Shown here: in pieces, positions 32,244 to 40,937 of the stretch
Layout of the letters: each line of letters begins with the position of its first letter
Position numbering within the stretch: position 1 is the stretch's first letter
NCBI RefSeq assembly: GCF_032463525.1
Contig: NZ_CP135971.1
Location: forward strand, 5,334,501-5,398,500
Source: Pseudomonas sp. DTU_2021_1001937_2_SI_NGA_ILE_001
GTDB lineage: Bacteria > Pseudomonadota > Gammaproteobacteria > Pseudomonadales > Pseudomonadaceae
Direction: 5' to 3'
DNA: 64,000 nt
Program-made: the position numbers and the translations under genes
The notes under the pieces: model-generated
Seen by the model: only the letters and a program-made list of their open reading frames with translations
Told to the model about the DNA's origin: nothing
The model's database searches: none

Positions 32244-34477
32244 GTCAGATCGACCGTGCCACGTTCGAGCGGCTGCTGGCCAACTGCGCCAGCGAGCCGA
32301 TCCAGTTCCCCGGTGCCATCCAGCCCCACGGCGTGCTGCTGACCCTCAGCGAGCCGGGTCATGAGCTGCTGCAGGTCAGTGCCAATATCGAAACCTTGCT
32401 CGGCCAGCGCCCTGAACAGGTACTTGGCCAGCCCCTGGCCCGGCTGATCGGCGCCGACGCGGCGGCTGCCGTGGTCCAGGCCAGCCAGACCGAGTCATTG
32501 GCTGATGCGGCACAGATGCTGATGACGCTCAACGGCCTGGCGTTCGAGGCCCTGCTGCATCGTCACGACGGCGTGCTGGTGCTGGAGCTGGAGTGTCAGG
32601 ACGTGCACCAGCTGGCGGCCAACGACAAAGGCCTGACCAGTAACATGGGGCGCGTGTTGCGGACCCTCCAGGCGGCGCCGACCCTGCCGGCACTGTATGA
32701 AGCCTGCGTTCGCGAAATCCAGAAACTTACCGGTTACGACCGGGTACTGGTCTACCGCTTCGAGGAGGCCGGTCACGGTCAGGTGGTCGCCGAGGCCTCT
32801 TCGCCGGACATGGAACTCTACAACGGGCTGTTCTTCCCGGCTTCCGATATTCCTGAGCAGGCCCGCGAGCTGTATCGCCGCAACTGGCTGCGGATCATCC
32901 CGGATGCATCGTATAGCGCGGTGGAGCTGGTCCCGCGCTTGCGACCCGACACCGGCCAGCCGCTGGACATGAGCTTCGCCACGCTGCGCAGCGTATCGCC
33001 GGTGCATTGCGAGTACATGCGCAACATGGGCGTGCTGTCGTCCATGAGCGTGTCGTTGCTCAAGGGTGACAAGCTCTGGGGCCTGATCACCTGCGGTCAC
33101 CGCACGCCGCTGTACGTGCCCCCTGAACTGCGCATCGCCTGCCAGACCCTGGGGCAAGTGCTGTCGCTGCAGATCAGCGCCATGGAGGCTCTCGAGGTCA
33201 GTCGTCAGCGCGAGGCCAAGCTGCATACCCTGAGCCTGCTCAACCGGGGCATGATCGATGCCGAAGAGAATGTCTTCGACGGTCTGGCGGCCCAGCCCGA
33301 GCTGCTCATGCAACTGGTCGACGCCACCGGCGTGGCGATCATCGAGGGCTCGCGCCTGCATTGCCATGGCAGCTGCCCGGAGCCGGCGCAGATCCGTGCC
33401 CTGCATGCCTGGCTGAAGGCGCGCAACGAGCCGGTATTCGCCAGCCATCACCTGTCCAGCTTGTATTCGGCTGCCGAGGACTACCAGAAGGCTGCCAGCG
33501 GGGTATTGGCAATGAGCCTGCCCAAACCGGTGGACAACGGCGTGCTGTGGTTTCGCCAGGAAGTGAAAGAAAGTGTGGCCTGGAGCGGCAACCCGGAGAA
33601 ACCGCTGGACATGTGCGATTCCGAGGCCGGCATGCGTCTGCGTCCACGCACTTCGTTCGAAATCTGGAAGGTGGAGATGACCGGCATCGCCACGCGCTGG
33701 AGCCATGGCGACGTATTCGCCGCCAATGACCTGCGTCGCTCGGCCCTGGAAGACGATCTGGCGCGCCAGGTACGCCGCGAGCAGCAGGCGGTGAGAGCGC
33801 GCGACGACCTGGTGGCGGTAGTGTCCCACGACCTGCGCAACCCGATGACGGTGATTTCCATGCTCTGCGGCATGATGCAGAAGTCGTTCAGCTCGGAGGG
33901 GCCGCACACGTCGCGGCGCATTTCGTCAGCCATCGACACCATGCAGCAGGCCGCCAGTCGCATGAACGTGCTGCTCGAAGACCTGCTCGACACCTCGAAG
34001 ATCGAAGCCGGGCGCTACACCATTTCACCCAGGCCGCTGGAGGTCACGCAGATCTTCGAAGAGGCCTATACGCTGCTGGCACCGCTGGCGCTGGACAAGG
34101 CCATCGACCTGGTGTTCTTGCCGGGCCAGGCGCTGACGGTGAATGCCGACCCGGAGCGGCTGTTCCAGGTGTTGTCGAACCTGATCGGCAACGCCATCAA
34201 GTTCACCCCCAAACAGGGGCAGATCACCGTGACCGCACAAGCCCATGGTGACCATGTGCTGTTCAGCGTGCGCGATTGCGGCGAAGGCATTGCGCCCGAC
34301 CAGCTGCCGTTCATCTTCGACCGTTACTGGACGTTGAAAGACAACAATCCCACCGGTACCGGCCTGGGGCTGTACATCTCGCAGGGCATCGTCAAGGCTC
34401 ACGGCGGTGTGATCACCGCCGAAAGCGAAGTCGGGCAGGGCAGCGAGTTCCGCTTCACCATGCCCATGGCGGTCTGA
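32240..34477 (+). CDS. bphP: bacteriophytochrome histidine kinase BphP
   Basis: 745 residues, red/far-red light sensor kinase. Biliverdin attaches to Cys16 (LLANCASEP); PAS about 20-125; GAF about 140-310 with PASDIP at 200-205; PHY about 325-500 with the tongue WFRQEVKES and the PRTSF motif at 469-473; HisKA with phosphorylated His530 (VVSHDLRNP); HATPase with NLIGNAIKF (N box) and GTGLGLYISQG. No receiver domain is attached and no response regulator lies next to it. The TTG start at 32240 has GGGAGG seven bases upstream and overlaps the bphO stop; the in-frame GTG at 32213 lacks such a site. Confidence 0.95.
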   Translation: MSQIDRATFERLLANCASEPIQFPGAIQPHGVLLTLSEPGHELLQVSANIETLLGQRPEQVLGQPLARLIGADAAAAVVQASQTESLADAAQMLMTLNGLAFEALLHRHDGVLVLELECQDVHQLAANDKGLTSNMGRVLRTLQAAPTLPALYEACVREIQKLTGYDRVLVYRFEEAGHGQVVAEASSPDMELYNGLFFPASDIPEQARELYRRNWLRIIPDASYSAVELVPRLRPDTGQPLDMSFATLRSVSPVHCEYMRNMGVLSSMSVSLLKGDKLWGLITCGHRTPLYVPPELRIACQTLGQVLSLQISAMEALEVSRQREAKLHTLSLLNRGMIDAEENVFDGLAAQPELLMQLVDATGVAIIEGSRLHCHGSCPEPAQIRALHAWLKARNEPVFASHHLSSLYSAAEDYQKAASGVLAMSLPKPVDNGVLWFRQEVKESVAWSGNPEKPLDMCDSEAGMRLRPRTSFEIWKVEMTGIATRWSHGDVFAANDLRRSALEDDLARQVRREQQAVRARDDLVAVVSHDLRNPMTVISMLCGMMQKSFSSEGPHTSRRISSAIDTMQQAASRMNVLLEDLLDTSKIEAGRYTISPRPLEVTQIFEEAYTLLAPLALDKAIDLVFLPGQALTVNADPERLFQVLSNLIGNAIKFTPKQGQITVTAQAHGDHVLFSVRDCGEGIAPDQLPFIFDRYWTLKDNNPTGTGLGLYISQGIVKAHGGVITAESEVGQGSEFRFTMPMAV

Positions 34478-34547
34478 CAGATCCGCAGGCACGGTGTCTG
34501 TCGCGGCTGTAGCGCTCCTGTCCGGGGCGCTTCAGCCGGGTGGGTAC

Positions 34548-36035
34548 TCAGTGGCGAATCATCACCGACTTCAACTCGGTGTAGTCATCGATGAACGCCG
34601 AACCGAATTCCCGGCCGATTCCCGAGGCCTTGATACCGCCGAACGGCACCGCCGGGTCGAGCAGCGTGTGCATGTTCACCCATACCGTACCGGCCTCGAT
34701 ACGCGGCACCATGCGCATCGCCTTGCCCAGGTCGTTGGTCCACAGGCTGGCGCTCAGGCCGTAGGGCGTGCCATTCATCATCGCCAGCAGTTCTTCTTCG
34801 TCATCGTAGGGCAGGAAGGTGGCGATGGGGCCGAAGGTCTCTTCCTTGAGCAGCGTGTCGTCCAGCGAGCGGGCGAGGATCACCGTGGGCTCGACATAGA
34901 AGCCTTCGCGATCGAGCAGCCGACCGCCATGCACGATGGTGCACTGCTCGGCCCGTGCCCGCTCGAAGAACTGCCCGAGCTTGTGCTGATGAGTGCGGTT
35001 GGTGACCGGGCCGAACTCGGTGCCTTCGTCCAGCGGCGAGCCGATCTTCAGCGCGGCGAGGCGCTGGCTGAGTTTTTCCATCAATTCATCGATGCGCTGG
35101 CGCGGGGCGAAGAAACGCTCGCCGGCGGCGCAGATCTGCCCCGAATGCAGAAAGCCCGCTTCGATGGCGCCAGCCACGGCTTTGTCGATGTCCACGTCAG
35201 GCAGAAAACCCACCGAGTTCTTGCCACCCAGCTCAAGGGTGGCGCGGGTCAGGTTGGCACCGAAGGCGGTCTTGCCCACCGCGATGCCGGTGGGCACCGA
35301 GCCGGTGAACGACACCTTGTCGGTGCCGGGGTGCTCGATCAGTGCCTGACCCACCTTGCCCAGGCCGGTGATCACGTTCAGCGCGCCGGCCGGCAGCCCG
35401 GCTTCGATGCCCAGTTCGGCGATGCGCAAAATGGTCAGCGGGGTGAATTCGCTGGGCTTGATGATCACGCTGCAGCCGGTGGTCAGCGCCGAGGCCAGCT
35501 TCCAGATGGCGATCATGGTCGAGAAATTCCACGGCACGATGCCGACCACCACGCCGATCGGTTGGCGCAACGTATAGGCGGTGTACTGCTCACCGTTGAA
35601 CGAAGGCAATGACGGAGTGATGGTCTGCCCGGTGATCTTGGTGGCCCAGCCAGCGAAGTAGCGCAGGAAGTGCGCGGCCTGGCCGACTTCGAAGGCCCGC
35701 GAGATCTGGATGATCTTGCCCGACTGCAGGGTCTCCAGCTGCGCGAGTTCCTCGGCGTGTTGCTCCAGCAGGTCGGCGAGTTTGTGCAACACGCTGCTGC
35801 GCAGCGCCGGAGCGGTCTGTGACCAGGCGTTGAAACCCTGGCGCGCGGAGGCCACTGCGGCGTCGATGTCCGCCTCGCCCGCATCGCTGACACGGGCGAT
35901 GACCTGCGCGTCGGCGGGGTTCACCACCTCGATGCGCTGGCTCGACTGGGCGCTGACGCTGCGCCCGTGGATGAACAGTCCGTGGTCGCGTTCGAGGAAC
36001 GCGCGGACCTGGGGAAGCAATGGAATGTCGGACAC
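34548..36035 (-). CDS. NAD-dependent aldehyde dehydrogenase (phenylacetaldehyde dehydrogenase-like)
   Basis: 495 residues. GVVVGIVPWNFSTMIAIWKLASALTTG, the Glu of ATLELGGKNSVG, and the catalytic Cys in HSGQICAAGERF are all present. The N-terminus MSDIPLLPQVRAFLERDHGLFIHG resembles Pseudomonas phenylacetaldehyde dehydrogenases (StyD/FeaB type), which give phenylacetates. GTG 36035 is the start: GAGG lies nine bases upstream, and longer readings run backward over the divergent monooxygenase gene. Divergent from the hydroxyphenylacetate hydroxylase pair, which fits an aldehyde-to-aromatic-acid step feeding that hydroxylase. Confidence 0.9.
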   Translation of the reverse strand: MSDIPLLPQVRAFLERDHGLFIHGRSVSAQSSQRIEVVNPADAQVIARVSDAGEADIDAAVASARQGFNAWSQTAPALRSSVLHKLADLLEQHAEELAQLETLQSGKIIQISRAFEVGQAAHFLRYFAGWATKITGQTITPSLPSFNGEQYTAYTLRQPIGVVVGIVPWNFSTMIAIWKLASALTTGCSVIIKPSEFTPLTILRIAELGIEAGLPAGALNVITGLGKVGQALIEHPGTDKVSFTGSVPTGIAVGKTAFGANLTRATLELGGKNSVGFLPDVDIDKAVAGAIEAGFLHSGQICAAGERFFAPRQRIDELMEKLSQRLAALKIGSPLDEGTEFGPVTNRTHQHKLGQFFERARAEQCTIVHGGRLLDREGFYVEPTVILARSLDDTLLKEETFGPIATFLPYDDEEELLAMMNGTPYGLSASLWTNDLGKAMRMVPRIEAGTVWVNMHTLLDPAVPFGGIKASGIGREFGSAFIDDYTELKSVMIRH

Positions 36036-36180
36036 GGGGATTACCTCAGGCAGGCGGAGAGCAAAATTGGAAAGGCACGCCAGCAGGGTACGTGCCGGCC
36101 TCCTGGCAAGCTTGACCGAGCCTGTCGCGGTCTTGTCCGTGGCTGCCAGATGCAGCGGCGTGTTGCGCGATGGGGGCTGT

Positions 36181-36218
36181 GAAAAGTGCAATCTTCCGCC
36201 CGGAAGGTGCATTTTCCA
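36181..36218. promoter_or_regulatory. inverted repeat in the divergent aldehyde dehydrogenase/monooxygenase promoter region
   Basis: TTCCG-CC-CGGAA at 36194-36205 lies inside a longer imperfect dyad (GAAAAGTGCA on the left, TGCATTTTCC on the right). It sits in the 297-base gap between divergent genes, 115 bases before the monooxygenase start. No adjacent regulator gene exists; the C1 reductase carries a MarR-like domain. Confidence 0.45.
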
Positions 36219-36332
36219 GGTTTGGGGTGGCGCCCATACTGGCCCCATCACCACTGGGCAGGGCCCGATGGACAAGGCCTGTGGCCGGTCCTGCCGGTGA
36301 AGAGTCCTTCCAATAATAAGCAGAGCCTGCTC

Positions 36333-37502
36333 ATGAAAAAGCCCAACCCCTTGCTCGAAGACCTGCGCTCCGTCCTTCCGCAAATCGCCGCCAATGCGGC
36401 CAAGGCCGAACAGGCGCGCAGCGTACCTGCCGAGAACATTGCCTTGCTCAAGCGCATCGGCCTGCACCGGGCCTTCCAGCCACGCCACTACGGTGGCCTG
36501 GAAATCTCCCTGCCGCAGTTTGGTGACTGCATTGCGCTGCTGGCCGGCGCTTGCGCCAGTACCGCCTGGGCCATGAGCCTGCTGTGCACCCACAGCCACC
36601 AATTGGCGATGTTTCCGGCGCGCCTGCAGGACGAGGTGTGGGGCGAGAACCCGGACGCCACTGCCAGCAGCAGCATCGCGCCGTTCGGGCGTACCGAGGA
36701 GGTCGACGGCGGCGTACTGTTCAGCGGTGAAATGGGCTGGAGCAGCGGCAGTGACCATGCCGAATGGGCCATCGTCGGCTTTCGTCGGCCGAATGCCGAA
36801 GGCGCTCAGGATTACTGCTTCGCCGTGCTGCCACGCAGCGACTATCAGATTCGTGACGACTGGTATGCGGCAGGCATGAAGGGCAGCGGCACCAAGACGC
36901 TGGTCATCGACAAGGCCTTCGTACCTGAGCATCGCATCCAGAAAGCCAAGGACATGATGGAGGGCAAGTCTGCCGGTTTCGGTCTGTACCCGGACAGCAA
37001 GATCTTCTATGCGCCGTACCGGCCGTATTTCGCCAGTGGTTTCTCGACCATCAGCCTGGGGATCGCCGAGCGCATGCTGGAAGCCTTTCGCGAGAAGACC
37101 CAGAACCGTGTCCGCGCCTATACCGGCGCCAGTGTCGGCACCGCAACCCCGGCCTTGATGCGCCTGGCCGAGTCCACCCACCAGGTGGCTGCGGCCCGCG
37201 CGTTCCTGGAGAAGACCTGGCAGGAGCATGCCGAGCATGGCGAGCGGCACGAATACCCCTCGCGGCAGACCCTGGCCTTTTGGCGCACCAACCAGGGTTA
37301 TGTGGTGAAGATGTGCATCCAGGCGGTGGACCGTCTGTTCGAGGCAGCGGGCGGCACCGCCTGGTTCGAAGCCAACGAAATGCAGCGGCTGTTCCGCGAC
37401 GTGCACATGACCGGCGCCCATGCCTACACCGACTACGACGTCTGTGCGCAGATTCTCGGTCGTGAGCTGATGGGCCTGGAGCCCGATCCGAGCATGGTCT
37501 GA
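36333..37502 (+). CDS. flavin-dependent monooxygenase, 4-hydroxyphenylacetate 3-hydroxylase C2 type
   Basis: 389 residues, acyl-CoA-dehydrogenase fold (group D). Long blocks match my memory of Acinetobacter baumannii C2: GLHRAFQPRHYGGLE, WAMSLLCTHSHQ, DATASSSIAPFG, KDMMEGKSAGFGLYPDSKIF, and the C-terminal GAHAYTDYDVCAQILG. C2 uses free FMNH- from the C1 reductase to hydroxylate 4-hydroxyphenylacetate to homoprotocatechuate. It lacks about 30 N-terminal residues relative to A. baumannii C2. Indole-3-acetate oxygenase IacA is a related alternative. ATG 36333 has only a weak AGAG site. The reductase follows 91 bases later. Confidence 0.85.
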   Translation: MKKPNPLLEDLRSVLPQIAANAAKAEQARSVPAENIALLKRIGLHRAFQPRHYGGLEISLPQFGDCIALLAGACASTAWAMSLLCTHSHQLAMFPARLQDEVWGENPDATASSSIAPFGRTEEVDGGVLFSGEMGWSSGSDHAEWAIVGFRRPNAEGAQDYCFAVLPRSDYQIRDDWYAAGMKGSGTKTLVIDKAFVPEHRIQKAKDMMEGKSAGFGLYPDSKIFYAPYRPYFASGFSTISLGIAERMLEAFREKTQNRVRAYTGASVGTATPALMRLAESTHQVAAARAFLEKTWQEHAEHGERHEYPSRQTLAFWRTNQGYVVKMCIQAVDRLFEAAGGTAWFEANEMQRLFRDVHMTGAHAYTDYDVCAQILGRELMGLEPDPSMV

Positions 37503-37593
37503 ACGGCTCGGCCGCGCACCGCTTCGCGTTTGCTCTCGCTATCCACCATCCTTCTTTTCAGGGCAGCCCTGTGCGGTTGCCTGGGAGTCTTGC

Positions 37594-38550
37594 ATGTCTG
37601 CATCCATCGCCCCTGCCGCTGCCGCCAGCACGTTCGATCCACGGGCCTTCCGCCGTGCCTTGGGCAACTTCGCCACCGGTGTCACGGTGATCACCGCCAT
37701 CGATGCCGGCGGGCAGAAGGTCGGCGTCACGGCCAACAGTTTCAACTCGGTGTCCCTGGACCCGCCGCTGATCCTCTGGAGCCTGGACAAACGCTCCGGT
37801 AGCCATGAGGTCTTCGACCAGGCCAGCCATTTCGCCGTGAACGTCCTGGCAGCCGACCAGATCGACCTGTCGAACAACTTCGCCAAGCCCCGTGATGACC
37901 GTTTCGCCGGCATTGCCCATGAGGCTGGCGTGGGCGGCTCGCCGCTGCTGCTGGACTGCGCGGCGCGCTTCGACTGCGAGAAATTCCAGCAGCTCGACGG
38001 CGGCGACCACTGGATCCTGATCGGCAAGGTGGTGGCCTTCGATGACTTCGGCCGTGCCCCGTTGCTGTACCACCAGGGCGCCTATTCGATGGTCCTGCCG
38101 CACACCCGCATGACCCGGCGTGAAGAAGGCCAGCCGCCGAGCAGCCACTTCCAGGGGCGTCTGCAGCACAACCTGTACTACCTGATGACCCAGGCACTGC
38201 GCGCCTACCAGGCTGGTTACCAGCCACGCCAGTTGTCTACCGGCCTGCGCACCAGCGAGGCGCGCATGCTGATGGTGCTGGAAAACGACGCCGGCCTGGG
38301 GCTGGTCGAGCTGCAACGCGAGGTGGCCATGCCGGCGCTGGAGATCGACGAGGCGGTGGCCAACCTGCGCCGCAAGGGACTGGTCTGTGATCGCGACGAG
38401 CGCGTGTGCCTGACGCCCAGGGGCGTGGAGGAAACCGAAGCCTTGTGGCGCATTGCCCGCGAGCAGCAGGACAAGGTGTTCGGCGCCTTCAACGACGAGC
38501 AGATTGCAACCTTCAAGGCCGTTTTGCAGGCCGTCATCCGCGGCCGTTGA
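37594..38550 (+). CDS. flavin reductase with MarR-like domain, 4-HPA hydroxylase C1 type
   Basis: 318 residues. The N-terminal flavin-reductase domain (about 12-175: FRRALGNFATGVTVITA, GVTANSFNSVSLDPPLILWSL, LLYHQGAYS) supplies reduced FMN. The C-terminal domain (about 190-318: HNLYYLMTQALRAYQAGYQPRQL, LRTSEARMLMVLE, then a winged-helix stretch) is MarR-like and, in A. baumannii C1, binds 4-hydroxyphenylacetate to switch on NADH oxidation. This two-domain form is diagnostic of C1. GGGAG precedes ATG 37594. Operonic with the C2-type oxygenase. Confidence 0.88.
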   Translation: MSASIAPAAAASTFDPRAFRRALGNFATGVTVITAIDAGGQKVGVTANSFNSVSLDPPLILWSLDKRSGSHEVFDQASHFAVNVLAADQIDLSNNFAKPRDDRFAGIAHEAGVGGSPLLLDCAARFDCEKFQQLDGGDHWILIGKVVAFDDFGRAPLLYHQGAYSMVLPHTRMTRREEGQPPSSHFQGRLQHNLYYLMTQALRAYQAGYQPRQLSTGLRTSEARMLMVLENDAGLGLVELQREVAMPALEIDEAVANLRRKGLVCDRDERVCLTPRGVEETEALWRIAREQQDKVFGAFNDEQIATFKAVLQAVIRGR

Positions 38551-38688
38551 AACGTGGCGCCCCGAATCTGCGTGGCGGATGGGTGACGTTGGCAGAGGCA
38601 TACAAGCCATCTGGCAGTCATGCACATGCAGCGTCGGCTGATCCGCGATCAGATCGGTATTGGTGTTCTTCACGTCCGGGGTGCGCAG

Positions 38689-39675
38689 ATGCTGTTCAAC
38701 AACAAGAAACGATGGGGCGACGAACTCAGCCAGGTGTTGCAGCGGCTGGCCGGTGGCGAATCAGCGCTGGCGGCGGATGCCGCGCTGTGGCGTGACCATC
38801 CGCAACTGCTCATTGACTTGCAGCGCCTGGCGCTTCAGCGCGAGGCGCTGACCCGGCAGCTACAGCAGGCTGAAGCCGCGCGGGCCGCGTTGCAGGCCGA
38901 CCTGGATGCCCGGGGTGAGGCCCTGCAGGCCTTGCGTGCCGAACATCTGGATCTGCAGGAGCAATTGCCGGCCTTGCAGACCCATAACGGCCAGTTGCAA
39001 CAGGCCCTGAGCGCCCAGCAGGACGAGAATGCCTCTTGGGAGCTGCTGCATTCGACCCTGACCGAAGGCTTCTGGGACATTCGCGTGGCCAACGGTCGCA
39101 TCGACGATCCGGCCAGCTACATGCGCATTTCCGATGCATTTCGCAGCCTGATGGGCTATACGCGCCAGGAGCTGCCCGATGGCTGGGATGCCCAGGTGAA
39201 CATCTCTCACCCCGATGACCTGCCGCAGGTCATGGCCATCTTCGAGCGCGAAATCGTCCAGCCTGGCGGCAGTGGCGAGTACATGTTCGAGTTCCGCATG
39301 CGCCACAAGACCCGTGGCTACATCTGGTGCCGCGAGCGTGGCCGCGCCCAGCGTGATGCTCACGGGGTACTGCTGCGGGTGATGGGGGCGGTGCGGGACA
39401 TCAGTGACGAGCGCTCGGCGAAGGCCAGCCATGCGCAGATGCTCGAACAGAACGAAGCGACCTACGGGCAGATTTCCACCGTGGTGGGGGTGATCAAGGG
39501 CATCGCCGAGCAGACCAACCTGCTGGCCCTCAATGCCGCCATCGAGGCGGCACGGGCGGGTGAGGTCGGGCGCGGCTTCGCGGTGGTGGCCGACGAGGTC
39601 AAGAAGCTGGCCCAGAGCACGCGGCATGCCACCCAGCAGATCCAGACCATGCTGGTTCAGGACAACCGCAGCTAG
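38689..39675 (+). CDS. soluble PAS receptor with minimal MCP signalling tip
   Basis: 328 residues, no membrane segment. Residues 45-118 are Leu/Gln/Ala heptad-rich coiled coil; 122-240 is a PAS domain ([18 protein letters not shown], ending [12 protein letters not shown]); 272-312 is the chemoreceptor hairpin tip [21 protein letters not shown]...[15 protein letters not shown], which contacts CheA/CheW. The protein stops about 20 residues after the tip, so most of the usual long signalling bundle is missing. ATG 38689 ([12 protein letters not shown]) is preferred to 38620. A cytosolic energy or flavin/heme sensor is likely; no che genes are nearby. Confidence 0.82.
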   Translation: MLFNNKKRWGDELSQVLQRLAGGESALAADAALWRDHPQLLIDLQRLALQREALTRQLQQAEAARAALQADLDARGEALQALRAEHLDLQEQLPALQTHNGQLQQALSAQQDENASWELLHSTLTEGFWDIRVANGRIDDPASYMRISDAFRSLMGYTRQELPDGWDAQVNISHPDDLPQVMAIFEREIVQPGGSGEYMFEFRMRHKTRGYIWCRERGRAQRDAHGVLLRVMGAVRDISDERSAKASHAQMLEQNEATYGQISTVVGVIKGIAEQTNLLALNAAIEAARAGEVGRGFAVVADEVKKLAQSTRHATQQIQTMLVQDNRS

Positions 39676-39701
39676 GCGCAAGGCTGTTCAGTTGGACCAG
39701 A

Positions 39702-39788
39702 TAGGAGCGGCTTCAGCCGCGAAGCGGCCGCATGTTCACGACAGGTGCAATGGATTTTCTGGCGCTTTCGCGGCTAAAGCCGCTCCCA
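39702..39788. repeat. REPIN copy A
   Basis: TAGGAGCGGCTTCAGCCGCGAAG at the left and its near-complement CTTTCGCGGCTAAAGCCGCTCC at the right, separated by about 45 bases. Classic P. putida-type REP pair. Downstream lies a 9-bp hairpin CCAGTATTG/CAATACTGG (39794-39821). Confidence 0.85.
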
Positions 39789-39835
39789 CCGGGCCAGTAT
39801 TGCGGCTCAAGCCAATACTGGTCAGTTAGGCCGGG

Positions 39836-39922
39836 TAGGAGCGGCTTTAGCCGCGAAGCGACCGCATGTTCACAGCAGATGCAGTGGATTTCCTGGCGCC
39901 TTCGCCGCTGAAGCGGCGCCTA
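39836..39922. repeat. REPIN copy B
   Basis: Second copy 134 bases from the first, same orientation and same inner spacer type (CGCATGTTCACA.CA). The right arm is more degenerate (CCTTCGCCGCTGAAGCGGCGCC). Occupies the gap between two converging genes. Confidence 0.83.
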
Positions 39923-39954
39923 CGGGTTTTTACGGTCATAGATGAGGCAGTGGC

Positions 39955-40875
39955 TCAGCCGAAGTCGTAAAGACTGACCGGGTTGTCCCGCAGAATCCGC
40001 GTACGGTCCTGGCTGGAGGGTGCCCACTCGGCCAGCAGGTCGAGGATCGCGGCGTCGTCGGGTTTGTTCTGGTTCACCGTCGGATGCGGCCAGTCGCTGC
40101 CCCACACCAGCCGCTGCGGGTTGATGCGCACCAGTTCGCGGGCGACGGCCCCGACGTCCTGGTATCCCGGTGCACCCTGTTTCGAGCGCAGGTAGGGGCC
40201 GGACAGCTTCACCCAGGTGCGCTGGTTGTCCAGCAGGCGAGTCAGCGTGGCGAAGGCCGGCGAGGTCACCCCTTCGGGCTGGGGGACGTGGCCCATATGG
40301 TCGATGACCAGCCTGGCAGGCAGGTTCGCCAGGCGGGTTTCCAGCTCCAGCAACTGGTTGCCGGGCGCGACCACCTGAACGTTCCAGCCACGCTCGTTGA
40401 CCCGCGCCGCCAGGCGCTCCAGGTCGTCGAGGCTGGCACCTCCGTAGCTGAGGTTGAAGCGGATGCCACGCACGCCGGCCTCGTGCAGTTCGTTCAGTTG
40501 CGCGTCTGTGATGCTGCCGTCCACCACGGCGACACCCCGTGCCTCGCCCTTGGCCTGGCGCAGCCCGTCGAGCAGCAGGCGGTTGTCGGTGCCATAGGTC
40601 GACGGCGTGACGATGACCATGCGCCGCAGGTGCAGGCGCTCCTGGACCTGTCGATAGTCGGCCAGCGAGGCATTGGGCGGCAGCAGCTTGGCGTCCGGGG
40701 CCGCCGGGTAGCGGTCGTCGTAGAGGTGCATGTGGCAGTCGACGCTGCCGGGCGGAGGCACCAGCCGGGCGGCGTTGTCGCCTGAGGAATAACGGTAGCT
40801 GGCCAGTGCGTCCATCGACAGCAGGGCGCCGGTGGCGGCACTGGCCTGGAGGAACTGGCGTCGGGTCATGCTCAT
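39955..40875 (-). CDS. amidohydrolase-2 family lactonase/isomerase with Tat-type signal
   Basis: 306 residues. The N-terminus MSMTRRQFLQASAATGALLSMDALA carries a twin-arginine RRQFL motif and an Ala-rich h-region, so export to the periplasm is predicted. The TIM barrel holds DCHMHLYD (metal His pair), VIDHMGH and VWGSDWPHP (catalytic Asp), as in 2-pyrone-4,6-dicarboxylate lactonase and D-galactarolactone isomerase. It would open or isomerise a sugar-acid or aromatic lactone. ATG 40875 and 40869 are both possible. Last gene of a minus-strand set with an MFS carrier and an SMP-30 lactonase. Confidence 0.82.
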   Translation of the reverse strand: MSMTRRQFLQASAATGALLSMDALASYRYSSGDNAARLVPPPGSVDCHMHLYDDRYPAAPDAKLLPPNASLADYRQVQERLHLRRMVIVTPSTYGTDNRLLLDGLRQAKGEARGVAVVDGSITDAQLNELHEAGVRGIRFNLSYGGASLDDLERLAARVNERGWNVQVVAPGNQLLELETRLANLPARLVIDHMGHVPQPEGVTSPAFATLTRLLDNQRTWVKLSGPYLRSKQGAPGYQDVGAVARELVRINPQRLVWGSDWPHPTVNQNKPDDAAILDLLAEWAPSSQDRTRILRDNPVSLYDFG

Positions 40876-40937
40876 GCGCGAATCTCGTTGTTGTTGTCAT
40901 GAAATGCCGGCCCGTTGCGGGCCGGCGATGCGATCGA

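Noticed and set aside
34548..37421. 957-residue aldehyde dehydrogenase fusion
   Set aside because: The extra N-terminal part is antisense to the C2-type monooxygenase; the real start is GTG 36035 with its own ribosome site.
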